DNA from: Fistularia commersonii
Taxonomy: Eukaryota; Chordata; Actinopteri; Syngnathiformes; Fistulariidae
Length of the DNA stretch: 64,000 bases
Assembly: GCA_037954325.1 (NCBI GenBank)
Contig: JBBMNZ010000001.1
Coordinates: forward strand, 5,924,874-5,988,873
Direction of reading: 5' to 3'
Shown here: positions 12,990 to 24,898 of the stretch, piece after piece
Position numbering within the stretch: the stretch's first letter is position 1
Layout: every line of letters begins with the position of its first letter
Made by a program: the position numbers and the translations under genes
The notes under the pieces: generated by a model
Database searches by the model: none
What the model was told of the DNA's origin: nothing
What the model saw: the letters and a program-made list of their open reading frames with translations, nothing else

Positions 12990-15967
12990 GTTCAAAAAAG
13001 GTCAGGCTGCACATTGCATGCAGCAGATGGATGCCACCCTCTGTTTTCTGCTTTCCTGGCCCCTCTCTCTCTCTCACACACACACAAACACACATACGCA
13101 CGTACACACATGCGCACGGATTAAGAGAGAGGAAGCACGATTGGGGTGTGTCTGCAAACCGCAGGCCCGGGCAAACCGCAGAAGCTTACAACATCTACAC
13201 ATGTGCCTTCCCGTAAACAACGGTGCAGTACATCTACCATCGAAAAAAACAAAATAACAAAAAACGGCAAGTGCCATGTTCTTCTCAGGGTCGCCGCGGT
13301 GCTGATGATGCCAGAATGAAGTGCCCGGGGAGAGGGCTTTGGGAGTCCAGGAATCCTGAATTGCTGCGGAACACGGCCAGGAGCACCGGGGAACTGGGAA
13401 AACTCGGGGCTCGTTCATTGATTCCCCCTAGACAATCGCTGAGTCAGCTACCTTCAGCCGATAATGTAACAGAAGCAGCGTGGGAGGATGCTGGAGGTCT
13501 CGCTCAAGACCCCCCCAGGTGGTCCCAGGAAGTAGACTGATACTACGTGATATAGCTTTGAGAAAAAGTGTTGTGAGACGCCGGGCGGTCGATGCAAGGT
13601 GCCTCGCCCGGCTGCTTTCATAGGACGAGAAAAGTTATTTTCAATTCCTGCACAAATGGGAAGCGTCGTGTAAGGGACGGACAGATGGATGGGCCCCGCA
13701 TTTTTTATTTATTTTTTTAATCATCTAACCAGGCGCACATGATTGGGGTCATTTAACGGCGCTTTATGGACTCCCCTTGCTGAGGAATCCCTCATCGGAC
13801 ATCGCCTGACGCTCGTCTGTCGAACCGACGTTCTGGTTTCTCTGACCTGCAGGTGCGGGTTCAGAATCGAGCAAACTCTGGCAAGGTCGGACTACAGCGT
13901 TCATTTTTGAAAAACGTTGAGGGTGAGGGGTTGAGATGTAGCGCTTTGATTTGCACACCGCCGTCTTCCTGTTCACGCTCTCTCTGTATCGGGCTTGGAC
14001 CACACCCAACTTGCATATGGGTTTGAACAGCACAAAAAAAAAGTACATGCACGTTATAAGAGTGCACGGAAGTGATTTTTGAAACAAACAAATAGAACCT
14101 CCCCCTTTTCTGTTAACGGTTCTACTCCAGTACACAAGTTACTGCAGAGGCTCTGCACCGCTACACCATTGGCCACTTCTGATTTGTTTAAAAGATTCTG
14201 CTTTTCTTTCCTCTGACCCCAGAGCGCACAACCACATTTACGACGAATTGGTCGCAAAGAAATAACCACCAGTAAAACACAAATAGTAGGTGGGAAAAAA
14301 AAAAAATCTGTGTGTGGGTGGGGTGGGGGTACAAGTGCCGGTTAGCCCACGGGGTTTTTCGCTTGGCGTTGCACTTTAGCACCCTCGGACCTGTCTGTCT
14401 CAAGACGACGAACTCGAATTTATTCCAAATTTATCGCTATCAATGAGGCACAAAATGGGATTTGCGCTATTTCCAGATGTGCAGGGTCTCTCAAGGGAGG
14501 GAAGGGGGAGGTAACGGGAAGCTCGAGACGAAGAGGAAAACGGACAATGGCGCCAACGGGCACGGTTTGATGGAAGAGGTTGACGTTACCATGATTTCAA
14601 ACCAGAAACACCAAGTTTTAGCGGTAATGCGGTGTATTTCGAAGCCCCGCAGCTGTGAGTGGTGTTCATTTTCTCCGATCTGGGTCACACAGGTGGTTTT
14701 TCACATCCTTAACATTGCAGGAACTCACTCGGTGAACTGATTTTGATCTATCACACGTGACGAGAACCTCAATTCTGTTTTTCGCCCAACATCAGAAAAC
14801 AAACATGAGAAATTTTTATACCTGAGATAAACCACTGCACCCAGCCCAAAACGCACACCATTGTAAGACAGTGACTAACTGATATTCTGAGGTTTCTCTG
14901 TTTCATGAGTTCAAAGGTTCAAAAAAGAACACATGCAAAACAAAACATCGTGGAACTGTGTTTCGTTTGCACGGTCGGGGGCAATCCCGCAGGCCAGTTC
15001 ACATCAGACCCCATCCTTCCATGCTACACTTTTTGCGTGACAGGACGGTCAGGCCGTGTGAAAACTAAAACTGAAGTCGTTATCGAAACGCCATCCGCCG
15101 GCCCACCGCTGCCCAAGTTTTCTGACACACTGGCAGTGTTTCTGCTGATAGTGTCCGGATTAAACTGAGTTTGGAGGCATCGGGCCCTGAGCACGACAAC
15201 ATAATTTAAACCCTGGGTCCATGATTTCGGTCTCTAAGTCTTCCTCAGGTGAAAGAAAGGACGGAGCTCAGCTGGTATCTTCAGCCCGCTCCACACTGTA
15301 GGAACTTTTTTGGGAACTCAGCCATGTTTTAGTCCAAATGTTTTTTTTTTCCCATTCGCCAAGGGCAGATTTGTCTCTAGGGATCTGGCGCTGCCTAGCT
15401 TGCTTGTGCATTCCACCTTTTTCGAAGAACACACGCGTCTACATTATACATTAAATTTCTGACCCGGACATTCCTTACCTTTTTTCTTTGTTCTGCTGTA
15501 GTTATTTTCTCATTCTGAGGCAAATGGCAGCCTCCTTTATTTGAATGCCAGTTTGCGTCTCGTGCCGACAGCTCAAGAAAAAGACCGGAACGTGAATCAA
15601 ATGCCTGGCATCAACGCTTGGACCTTTGAAATGCGAAATTCCCCCGCTGACAAACCGATCAGTGCTGTTTGGATCACACTGCTGCGATATATATGTTTAT
15701 ATATGAAAAGAAGCTAAAATCAAACTAATGCACAAACCTACCGTATTTTCTGCACTATAAGGCGCACCGAAAAGCCTTTAAGGTCCTAAAAAACCGGCAG
15801 TGAGCCTTATAATCCAGTGCGCCTTATATATGGATCAATATTGAGCCGCAAGAGGTCTTGCAACTACGGGAAGCAGCCGCCGAGTCCATTTTCTCTTGTA
15901 GAAGAAGTAGCGCACGGTGCATGCTGGGATATATGACAGTTCGAAGCATGCATTTTAATTTCCATTC

Positions 15968-16270
15968 GTGTGTGTGTGTAAAGACCCTAAATCAGCTCCT
16001 TTCAAGAGACGCGCTTACGACGCGGAGTTAGAACTCGAGGCTATCGGTCACGCAGTAGAACGTGGGAATAGAGCAGCACCGAGAGAATTCAATATAAACG
16101 AATCAATGGTGCGGAAGTGGCGGAAGCGACAAGATGACCTGCGCCAAGTAAAGAAGACTAATCAGAGTTTCCGAGGCAACAAAACGAGATGGATTCAGTT
16201 AGAGGACAAACACGCGAACTTAACATCAATAAATTTTCAGGCGGTCCTTCTTGGCGCTTTCTTTTTATGA
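15968..16270 (+). pseudogene. Pogo-like transposase fragment, psq/Brk-type HTH only
   Basis: A 100-residue frame with FKRRAYDAELELEAIGHAVE, then NRAAPREFNINESMVRKWRK and FRGNKTRWIQLEDK. This is the N-terminal helix-turn-helix of pogo/CENP-B-type transposases. It stops before any DDE catalytic domain after an unrelated tail, so it is a truncated remnant. Confidence 0.8.
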
Positions 16271-16615
16271 AATGCTTTGAACTGTGACAAATTGAGTTGG
16301 AAATACATTGTCTTCAACAAAAGCGGCGCAAATACCGGTAAAAGCTACCGATATGTACGGTACCGTATTGTGAATGCACTAACTTGTTTTGTGAGTGAAC
16401 GGAGTTGTCAGAACGTTGGTTTGTATTCTATTAATAAAGTTTGACTGATTTATCTGACTGCTTTGTTGACATTCCCCTTCAGCGCAGCTCCATTCAATGG
16501 ACGCATAACGCAACCCAAGCCACTACTGTAGCTTCTATTATATGCGCATTGTAATGTGGTGCGCCTTATAAATGATTTTTTTTTTTAAATAGCCATTCAT
16601 TGAAGGTGCGCCTTA

Positions 16616-16833
16616 CAGGACTGTCTCATAAAATTAAAATATCGTGATAAAGTTCTTTATCTTCTGTAATGCAATTGAAAAAAACAAAAATTACTTTTTC
16701 ATGATGTTCTAATATTTTGAGATAAGATTTTTGAGTTTTCTTAAGATGTAAGCCATAATCAGCAATATTAAAATAATAAAAGGCTTACAATATTTCAGTT
16801 GATTTGTAATGAATCCAGAATATATGACATTTT
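16616..16833 (+). mobile_element. Tc1-like MITE fragment nested in the pogo relic
   Basis: Starts CAGGACTGTCTCATAAAATT directly after TA and continues with GATAAAGTTCTTTATCTTCT. The same family occurs at 37276-37491 with both ends. Here the far inverted end is absent, so the copy is truncated at its right side. It interrupts the pogo element's 3' end. Confidence 0.7.
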
Positions 16834-16992
16834 TGTATAGTGCGGAAAATACAGTACTCTGACCACTTCCTTTCTCCTCTCATCTGCAGAAACTATACCA
16901 ACGCAACTCTCGAATCTAAACTGTATTTTTAGATTTGCGTGCACACGCCGGCCTCCATGTTAAGTACGACCCCGGCGTGTCCTGACACTCAC

Positions 16993-17086
16993 CGCTAGGC
17001 GGCTTGGGTCTTGGGGGGACACTTTTTTTCGGCGGGAGAGCTGGCGTGTCATTCTTCCTTCCGAATGGGTCGTCTGCGAACACAGA
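16993..17086 (-). CDS. eps15l1: eps15l1 coding exon 23 (DPF and proline-rich)
   Basis: A 94-nt exon encoding residues 805-836, SVFADDPFGRKNDTPALPPK followed by KSVPPRPKPPS. PALPPK fits the PxLPxK class bound by Crk-type SH3 domains, known for EPS15 relatives. Acceptor TCCAG, donor GTGAGT, phase 1. Confidence 0.96.
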
Positions 17087-17293
17087 CTGGAGAGAGAGAA
17101 CAAGGTAAAAAAATAAATAAATAAGAAAGACCGAGGGGAAGGGGAAGACTATGTGGTTTATATTGGCGCTACAAGGAAATAGCTTTGCGCGCTGTCTAGA
17201 GCAGAGTGGGTGTTGCTAGTCGATACGTAACAAGCTGAGGTCGTATATATGATCCAATCGCGCAAAGTGTTTTACTTCGTAAGGCTGCGGTAC

Positions 17294-17481
17294 CTTTTGG
17301 TAGTCCGGGAGCCAGCTGGCCCGGCCTTCAAAGGGGTCCCTGGGCTTCGACATGTGGCTGAAGTCGGCGAATCCGGCGGAGCTGCCGCCGCTGCTGCCGC
17401 TGCCGCCACTACCGACGCTGCCGCCGCTTCCGCCGCCGCCAAAGGAGCTGCTGCCGAACGGATCCAGCGTGCCAAACAAGT
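17294..17481 (-). CDS. eps15l1: eps15l1 coding exon 22 (DPF plus Gly/Ser-rich tract)
   Basis: A 188-nt exon encoding residues 742-804. It starts DLFGTLDPFG (first motif altered from DPF to DLF), then a run of about 25 mostly Gly and Ser residues encoded by GGC/AGC triplets, then FADFSHMSKPRDPFEG. Acceptor CCTAG, donor GTACCG. The Gly/Ser tract looks like a triplet-repeat expansion. Confidence 0.95.
17388..17450 (-). repeat. GGC/AGC triplet tract inside eps15l1 exon 22
   Basis: A near-pure GCC/GCT/GCG triplet array on the + strand reads Gly/Ser-rich in the eps15l1 frame. The same bases give poly-Ala in another frame. Coding microsatellite, probably length-variable. Confidence 0.85.
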
Positions 17482-18251
17482 CTAGGACGAACATCAGAAT
17501 TACAATAAAGGTAGTACTTCTGTGTTGACGATTATTCGTTCATTCATTCTCTTGACTGCTGATTCTGTGATTGGGGTCACAGCGGGGCTGGGGGGCATTC
17601 ACTTTCTCATTCACACGGCTGTATTTCAATTGAACTACTTTTTGGACTACTGAAGGAACAAGGAGAACGCGGAAGAAACTCGCGGAGCCCCAGGGAGGAC
17701 ATACAAACTCCGGCCAAAAAAGTACCCCAGTCAGAATTGAACCGGGAATTAAAGTGAAAAATCTCGGCCTCAAACAACAATCGGCGTTCCCGGGAGGTGG
17801 CTGAGCGGTGACATGGCTAATTTTCAGGCATGGAACAGGGTAGCGGGTGACAAACCGGTTTTATTTGAATTATCACCGCCTCACCCGTTCAGCAAGAGAC
17901 CTGATATTTCAGCCAGACTTATCAATCACAAAATGAAAAGGTGCTGCGTAATGAGCATCGGTTATTTGGACACCGCCTCCCCCGAAACCAGGTTTCTGGC
18001 CTTCGCCTGGGCCAAAGGGCAGCTGCAACATGGCGGCGCTCGCGAGTCCTTCTCTGACGAGCGACAAGGTTAATGTGAGACTCCAAATAAAATGAGCGCG
18101 ACGGTTTATCCAGAGTTTGCCGGTCGCAATAAAACGTCAATCAAGGTTACAGAGAACGTCGATATGTTCGGGTTTCCGGGTGGATACAGTTGAAGGCTCT
18201 CAACACAGGTGAGGGGTTTTTAAACTATGACTCCAGAAAGTCCTGACGAGT

Positions 18252-18283
<32 letters not shown>
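18252..18283. repeat. (CA)n microsatellite
   Basis: About 16 uninterrupted CA units in the short intron between eps15l1 exons 21 and 22, close to the exon 21 donor. Confidence 0.95.
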
Positions 18284-18285
<2 letters not shown>

Positions 18286-18307
18286 GGGTACGGAGTTGAA
18301 ATCCTAC

Positions 18308-18374
18308 CGGGCCCTTTGGTCTTTGGGTTGCCTGAAGAGAACGGGTCAGTGTTCGCGAAGTGGCCAGTTTGCTG
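18308..18374 (-). CDS. eps15l1: eps15l1 coding exon 21 (DPF motif 12)
   Basis: A 67-nt exon encoding about residues 720-742, QQTGHFANTDPFSSGNPKTK then GP. The acceptor is ambiguous by one codon (a CAGCAG repeat). Donor GTAGGA, phase 1. It corresponds by position and a DPFSS core to the short DPF exon in relatives. Confidence 0.87.
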
Positions 18375-18451
18375 CTGCAGGCAGGAACAACGTTTTAATA
18401 TAAATATAGAAGTCCTTGACGACGGTGTCTGTCGTCACAGCAGCACCGTAC

Positions 18452-18588
18452 CTTGGAAGGCAGAGTGGCACTTTTGCTGAAGGGGTCCGGTGTGGAGAAA
18501 GGGTCAATCTTCGTCGTTTTCTTGAAGAAGTCTTCCGACGAGGCCTTGAAGGGATCGGCCTCCTTGAATGGGTCGCCCCCGAAGGGAT
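18452..18588 (-). CDS. eps15l1: eps15l1 coding exon 20 (DPF motifs 7-11)
   Basis: A 137-nt exon encoding residues 674-719, DPFGGDPFKEADPFKASSED then FFKKTTKIDPFSTPDPF. Five DPF motifs plus the conserved DFFKK. Acceptor CACAG, donor GTACGG. Confidence 0.96.
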
Positions 18589-21500
18589 CTGTGGAAGGGC
18601 GCGTCGAGAGCATAAGCGGGTGAACGGAGGATTCTGACGGGAGACGGATGATTTATTTTTCAATTTGGGTTGAGAAATATAAGGGAAAGTATCACAGCGG
18701 TAAAAAGAGAGAGGGAATCCCACTTAAGTGGTCCACCTTGCAGATGAACAGGGCTTCTTTTTTCGGATTGAATCTCCCCCAATTGACTGATTCTATTTGT
18801 TCGAGTTTGCGCGAGCAAATCGACAAAATCTGGACGCCGAGCCGAGAACTGTCTATAACAGGGGTGTCAAACTCATTTCTCATCGCGGGCCACATACAGC
18901 CTAGGTAGATGTCAAGTGGGCCGGACCATTAAAATAATGTCAACAATGAATAACCAAAATATCATGCCATTCCTCTGTTTTGGTGTAAAGAAGTACAAGG
19001 ACATTAGAAAATCTTGGAATTCAATGACCAATCCTTTAACAAAACATTTCATGAAACATCTCATATTTCCTTAGACAAAAGTGCAATTTACTTCTATCGT
19101 CACATGTATGCATTGCAATCATGTGATCATGCGATCCCGCCGATCGTACAAAGGCACAAAACTTTAACAAATAATTGGTACTGAAAAATATGGTAATGCA
19201 GTTTAAGATTAAATGAGACTTATAAAGAAAGGGATTTTTAAACCATTTACACATGTGCATATAAAATCTAAATTGAATCCCTGCCTACACCCTCCAAACT
19301 AAAAAGGGTGCCATTAAATGTGTAAGGATTGGAGTATTCACCTGTCCTGTAAATGTGTAAACTTCATCCATGAAACATGCATACACATACAATACATACT
19401 GAAAACGCATGGAGTTGCATGAACAGTAGAATTCCATCATACTCGTTTGTAGTGAAGCTGGTGACTAACATTAAATTGCACATATTCGCTAGCAATAAGC
19501 TAGCTGGCTTTTACCGCTGCTTCACTGATTTCTCGGCTATGAGTGAAAGTGGACCGCTGTTTCCTCGGCAATTCGTCGATCTTATCTTTTCTCAGTTGTC
19601 TTTGCAAGCTGCCATATTTTTCGCTCTGATGAGTCTCGTAGTGGTGCCGTATATTATATTTGTTAAATACCGAAACTTGTTGCAAACATGCTAAGCTCAA
19701 AGGTTTTGTTTTGGTAACGACATTTTAGCTGGTGAGGGAGTGGCGCGGAGGTGGAGAACAGGGTAGAAACAACGTCATAACAAGCAGCAGGTGGTACAAC
19801 GTCTGCTGATTGGTCCGTCTCAGTGATGCAGATTGTCGTCTACTATGACCATAAATAGTGCGCTCCCTAGCGGAAAATCCACGAATTGCATTTAATTAAA
19901 AAAAAAAAAATCCTTCTCTTTTATGCTTTTTTTCACTTTCAAATTATCCTGCGGACCTGGTCGAATCCCCTTGCGGGCTGGTTCCGGCCCGCGGGCCGTA
20001 CGTTTGACACCCCTGGTCTATAACCTTAATATATCCTCATCTATTAGCTACGCGCGAGCGCAAGGGGTCCACACCGACCAGTTATTCATATTTACGATAC
20101 TTTGAGTGCCCGAAACCCCACACCCTGCCTCAAGGGAGGATAAATCGACGTGATTAAAATCAGGTTTCCCCTTCGTCTTTTCTTTATCTGTTTCGACATA
20201 TTCCGATTCTCCAAAGGTTTCTATTTCACATTTGAATAATCGTGAACCGATTTTTACACCGGGAGAGGCTTGGCCGAAACATGGACGTCACTTCCAATTT
20301 TCACAATTTGTCAGCCGATATCTAAGAATTGGACTGGAAGGACAACGTGACTGTCAGGAACCCCTGGATACTGGTTCTTCAGGGGAGACTGGGAATGAAA
20401 ATCGTGAAAGCATGGACGAACCCCCGGCTCCACCGAAAACCGGATCCAGTTAACAGTCTTGGCCAGAATGAATCTCTGTCTAACGTCAGCTGACAGAGAT
20501 TCTAGTTCAAAGCCTTCAATTTGGATTAGCATAGCAAGCTAAAAACATTATTGGCGTTCGCTAACAAACACAGTTGCCATGGAAAGAATAATTTCACTGA
20601 AAGCAAAATATCGGTTAATCCCCTTCCCTCATGTTATGTTTGAAATAAACCTCTGATCGGACAGAGGTTAAAAACGGCGACGCAGCACTGTAGCGGTTTC
20701 ATTTTTCAGAGGTTATTCGGCGAACTTAGTAAAAAAAGAGTGTTTGTCCGGTGCAGATGGCGGAGATGATAAACTAATGGCAGCCTGGATGGCTGAAGTG
20801 CGCCCACGTTAGCGATTTGCTAATTGAGCACCAAAAACTATTTGGCGGCAGAGCAGCCGGCAAATAGGGGATTACGGTAAGAGGTGACGGAGGAGGTCAG
20901 ATATTCACAACCTTCCCCCCTCCCCCGCTTGGCAGCCAACATCAGCTACTAGTCTTTTGTTTTTCTACATTGCAGATTAAATGATTTCTGCTAAAATGGG
21001 TGGGATGGTGGGGGCAGGTGAGGGAGCCTGCATTCCTTCGGGGCCCTGACCGATATGCGATCTTTGAAAAAAAAAAGATGCCGATGCTGATTTCCACAGA
21101 TGTAAATTTTGACAAAACAAACAAAAAAAAAAAAATGAAAGGAAACTGCAGCTTCGAAGCTGAGCCCCAACACTTGATGAAGAAGTGAAACTTCACAATA
21201 TCGCTGTGTGTGTGTGTGTGTGTGTGGGGGGGGGTGCTGCTGAGCACACGCCCTTTCTCAGATATCTTATATGGTTTGAGCTATGCCCCCCCCCCCCATT
21301 AGTTGCTCTATTTTTTGGCAAATATACTTTTATGACTTATTGACATTTAACATGTCTGAATCGCGCAGATCATGTGTGTGTGTGTATGAGTTTATTTGTT
21401 TGTGTGTGTGTTTGTGAGATCGGTAACCCCCCGTGCAGGAGGGGCTCCTGCACTTTGAGCTCCACTTTGCGGCAGCAGATTTCTTTCTTTCTTTTTATTT

Positions 21501-21671
21501 TTTTCTTGTCTAAATTTACATCAATGCAGCGGATGCATTGAGACACTCTTTCTTTTCTTTTTTTTGTAATCGTCACAAGTTGTTAACCTTCTTAAAGAGG
21601 GAGGTGCATGTTGTTTGGATGGACTGGATTGACTGTGTACGCATAGACGCACTTCCCTTGGGTGTAAATAC
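18589..21671 (-). other. eps15l1 intron 19
   Basis: Holds a complete-looking hAT element (18859-20015), a GT run with a G tract (21205-21235) and a T/GT-rich stretch (21370-21420). The rest (20030-21200) shows nothing recognised. Confidence 0.6.
18859..20015. mobile_element. Non-autonomous hAT element with 8-bp target duplication
   Basis: Inverted ends CAGGGGTGTCAAAC and GTTTGACACCCCTG, flanked by the identical 8-bp duplication GTCTATAA at 18851-18858 and 20016-20023. The length is 1157 bp. Sub-terminal GCGGGCCACAT and GGCCCGCGGGCC are typical of this fish hAT type. No transposase frame is visible. Confidence 0.9.
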
Positions 21672-21722
21672 CTGTGGATGCAGATGGCTGCTTTGCAAAG
21701 GGGTCATTTTGGAAGGGGTCAC
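21672..21722 (-). CDS. eps15l1: eps15l1 coding exon 19 (DPF motifs 5-6)
   Basis: A 51-nt exon encoding residues 657-674, GDPFQNDPFAKQPSAST. Acceptor CGCAG, donor GTATTT, phase 1 at both ends, so it can be skipped in frame. Confidence 0.93.
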
Positions 21723-22243
21723 CTGCGGGAGGCGAGTCCAGCGGAGGGTTGGGGTGGAGTGGGGGAGCGGGAGGGAGGACAGAGAGGTAGGAGACAAGGG
21801 GAGACAGTCTGAGATCGACGCACACCTGGAAGAAACCAACAATAGTCCAGAGGGCAGAGAAACCAAGCTGAAAAAAAGGGTTGGGGTGGGGGGGGCGTCA
21901 GTGTAAGGCTTACTGAGGCCCGGTAACATCCCATTTTCTGGTTGATTCACTGTGCCTGGAGGTGAAGGGGAGAGCCAAAACAGGAAATAGGGATTTCTGG
22001 CAAATCGAATTCTACTTTGAGGGACTGGGGAATTTATTTTGAAAACTTTAAGAGGTGGAGAGACTAGCAGAGGAGAAGAGGCGATAAAGTTGATGAGGAG
22101 AGGGGGTGTAAAGAGAGGAAATTGAAAAGGAGCAAGCCGGGGAAGGGGGAGGAGAGGAAAAAAAAAAAAACGATGCGGGGAGGTATGGAGAGAAGGACAG
22201 GTGAGGAGAGGGAGGGGGGAGGAAGTGAAGACCGGGCGAGGAC

Positions 22244-22349
22244 CTTTGAAGGGGTCGGTCTTGAAGGGGTCCTCGGAGTGGAAGGGGTCGGTGTGTAGCT
22301 CCTGGGGCGGACCGCTGAACACCGCCGGCTTCACCCTGAACGGGTCCTC
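22244..22349 (-). CDS. eps15l1: eps15l1 coding exon 18 (DPF motifs 1-4)
   Basis: A 106-nt exon encoding residues 622-657 with four DPF motifs (EDPFRV, TDPFHS, EDPFKT, TDPFKG) and the conserved PQELHTDPF. DPF repeats bind the AP-2 alpha appendage. Acceptor TGCAG, donor GTCCTC (weak), phase 1. Confidence 0.95.
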
Positions 22350-22826
22350 CTGCAGGGACGGACGGCAGAAGGAGGGAGAGGAAGTGACGAAAACAAAATG
22401 ATTGGACTTCCAAAGCGATTCTCTCTCACACACACACACACATGGGGGGGATACACAGCCCAGTCACTCAAGGTGCAGGGAGCCAAACATCCCCAAATTC
22501 ACAAAACTTAATATGTCGAAGAGCAAAGTAGATCCTGCTGATAGAATAGAATAGAACGTTTTTAATTCAGCAAAAGAATTTCCTCCGAGATTAATAAATT
22601 TCCATTCTATTCTATATAAAAAAAAAAAAAAAAGTTTTCTTTATTTCCTTTCTTCAGAAAAAGAAAAAAAGTCACTTTCTTAAAAAACCTTCTTGATAAC
22701 TGGTAATAAGCCAAATGTTGCTCTGAGAGAATATTTCTATGTCTTTCCAGGGACTGTTCCTGGCCGTCTGGTCTGGAGGAGGTCGAATTGAGACGAGTAA
22801 AGGTCGATGGGGCTGTGTGTGTGTGT

Positions 22827-22873
<47 letters not shown>

Positions 22874-24651
22874 GCTTTTTGAATAAAAATTGAAGCCAGT
22901 TTTGCCCCCCCTCCTTTGTAAACCGCCGGTGTATGTGTCCTTCCAGCGCAGGCCCGGCCTTCTATAAAGAATCATGTTTCCATGGCAACCCCATGTACGC
23001 GCGCGCTAAAGACCGTTTTCCGCAAACACATTGATCAAGTGTAAGCGCGCTGTTTACTCAAATCTCGCACACACACCCGTGGGTGTGTGCAGTGTGTGTG
23101 GTATGTCTATGCGAAAAACTCCATTGAATATTTCCATCCTGTGACGCCGCAATGATTCATTTTTGTATACTGCAGCGGTAAAACACAGAAACACGTGTGA
23201 ACACAACGGCTGTCTTGCCAGGTGCCGGAGGTGAGGGAGCCAAGATGACAAAGGCCTTGTAGGCCGAAGGTTTTTTTTTTGGGGGGGGTTCTTTTTTACA
23301 TCTGAATGCAACACCGTGGAAAAGGCAGGGGTTTAGGGGAGTCGGGGGTGATAATAAATAATAATAAGCAGGGATTTTGAGAGAGACAGCTCAAATGACA
23401 GGGGGGAGTTTGACAAGCCGCAGTCTGCAAACGGCTTTTTAATCTTTTTGTCTGGATGATAATGAGGCCGGGCAAAGAGCATGGCGGCGGGGTGGGGTGG
23501 TGGGGTTGGAATGGATCAGACACTGGGATCGGTCGAGCTGCGCTTCCATTGGCTCCCATCAAGCCAGACGCCGCACGATTGAGACGTCCAGACGGGTTTA
23601 TACGCTGTACACAAAACAGATTCTTCTTCTTCTTTTTTTTTTTCTAAATGTCATATTAATGTGTCTTCATCTCCTGTTTTGATGTTTCGCATGATTTAAC
23701 CATCTTCCTTTCTGCCAAACGTAACCAAGAAACAAGCCCGGGGGAAAGCAGTGTGCAGGTTCTCGCCGACTTAAGCTACCCATACACCAGAAAGCTTTGA
23801 AAAGATTTGGAAAACACGTGTAAATGTATCATCTCACCTGCTCAGATCTGGATGGATGTGAGCAAGACAAGTTTTTTAGAGTTTTGAGTCGTAGCCCACT
23901 CTCAGACAGGGATTTTACAAAGAGTGGGAATCTTGCAGGGTCACTATTTACAAGACTACACGTAGATTCTCTCGGCAATTTTTTCCCACTGTGCAATGTT
24001 TTCGCCGGGTATTTGCAGAGCCGATGCTATTTCGTTTCCTCGCTTTTCCTTCTCCACTCAGTCATGATATGTTTGTAGGTTGCCATTGTACAAACCGGGC
24101 TGTTCTGCCCACAGCTCCACCACCAGACGGTCTGCACTGATGGGGACGTCCTTCACCGTCCCTGTTCATCCATGCCGCCAACAAATACCGTCTGTACGAC
24201 CAAAACCGCTCTGATGATTTTTTTTTTCTACCAGGTTTCCTTTTTCCAGTTTGGTCAGAGCTCATCTATTGGTTACGTCACTGTAATGACTGAAAGACCT
24301 GCGACAATATCCAAAAGGTTTGTCGTAAGCCCGAGACTAAAACAGCTCAGACTGTCACTTTATACTCAACAATTGAGATAACAGGGGTGCGCTAAAACCC
24401 CAGTATAACTCTTAATATTTCCTTTTGACTTCCAGTTTGTAGTCTGCAACCATGAAAATCTTTCAGTGTAAGACCGGGCCTGGTCACCTGTCAATCACCC
24501 AGCCGTGTGAAGGGCACATCTAAACAATCGGTCTCCTCCACACCCCCGGGTTGATTTTTCTGTATTAGTATTTTGCCACTTTGCCCCTGTAAAGAAGGAG
24601 AGACGACAAGGAGAGAGCGGACATGTAGATTCTGACCTGCGCAGGTCTCAC
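22350..24651 (-). other. eps15l1 intron 17
   Basis: Contains the GT microsatellite at 22814-22872, a short CA run at 22429-22441 near the exon 18 acceptor, and poly-A/T runs at 22617-22633 and 23270-23280. No gene or recognised transposon in 22900-24650. Confidence 0.55.
22814..22872. repeat. (GT)n microsatellite
   Basis: About 29 GT units with one interruption (GAGTG), in the intron between eps15l1 exons 17 and 18. Confidence 0.95.
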
Positions 24652-24816
24652 CATCGCCGGAAAGCCTCCGTTCTCCCGGTCCCCGAAGCCCTCGCTCATG
24701 TCGGCTAGGTTTGTCATGCTGCCGCCGTGGGTTCCGTTCAGCGTGCTGTTGTACTGCTCGATGCTTTTGGACACCTCCTGCTGGCTGTCCTGAATCTGGG
24801 ACAGTTTGCTGCGAGC
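24652..24816 (-). CDS. eps15l1: eps15l1 coding exon 17 (end of coiled coil)
   Basis: A 165-nt exon encoding residues 567-621, ARSKLSQIQDSQQEVSKSIE through the linker ENGGFPAM. The donor GTGAGA was chosen over GTCAGA 18 nt downstream because it joins better to the DPF region; use of the second would add six residues. A (CA/TG) run of about 30 units starts about 17 nt upstream of the acceptor. Both borders are phase 0, so the exon is skippable in frame. Confidence 0.94.
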
Positions 24817-24834
24817 CTGAGGGTGTAGGGGCAT

Positions 24835-24835
<1 letters not shown>

Positions 24836-24896
<61 letters not shown>
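24836..24896. repeat. (CA)30 microsatellite next to the exon 17 acceptor
   Basis: An uninterrupted CA run of about 61 bp. In transcript sense it is (UG)30 ending about 17 nt before the AG of exon 17. Confidence 0.97.

Positions 24897-24898
<2 letters not shown>

Larger units (their letters stand above)
15741..16854 (+). mobile_element. Pogo/Tigger-like transposon relic with TA target duplication
   Basis: Left terminal repeat CCGTATTTTCTGCACTATA and right end TATAGTGCGGAAAATACAG are inverted copies with two mismatches, flanked by TA on both sides, as in Tc1/mariner elements. Inside is a DNA-binding reading frame, an AATAAA near 16434, and a second MITE inserted near the right end. The catalytic DDE part of the transposase is missing, so the copy is dead or non-autonomous. 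Confidence 0.8.
9478..16992 (-). other. eps15l1 intron 23 (7.5 kb)
   Basis: Contains an inverted-repeat DNA transposon relic (9758-10598), a GT microsatellite (12959-12987) and a pogo-like element with a nested MITE (15741-16854). The stretches 10600-12950 and 13000-15740 show only homopolymer runs and no supported gene. Confidence 0.6.

Noticed and set aside
17272..17485. Poly-alanine ORFs on both strands
   Set aside because: Alternate frames of the Gly/Ser triplet tract in eps15l1 exon 22; not a separate gene.
21573..22439. 288-residue minus-strand ORF, the longest in the window
   Set aside because: It is intron sequence read through around eps15l1 exon 18; only the DPF part (22244-22349) is coding. 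Low-complexity Pro/Ser/Leu elsewhere.
24491..24894. ORFs starting with repeated Cys-Val
   Set aside because: Translations of the CA/GT microsatellite joined to eps15l1 exon 17.
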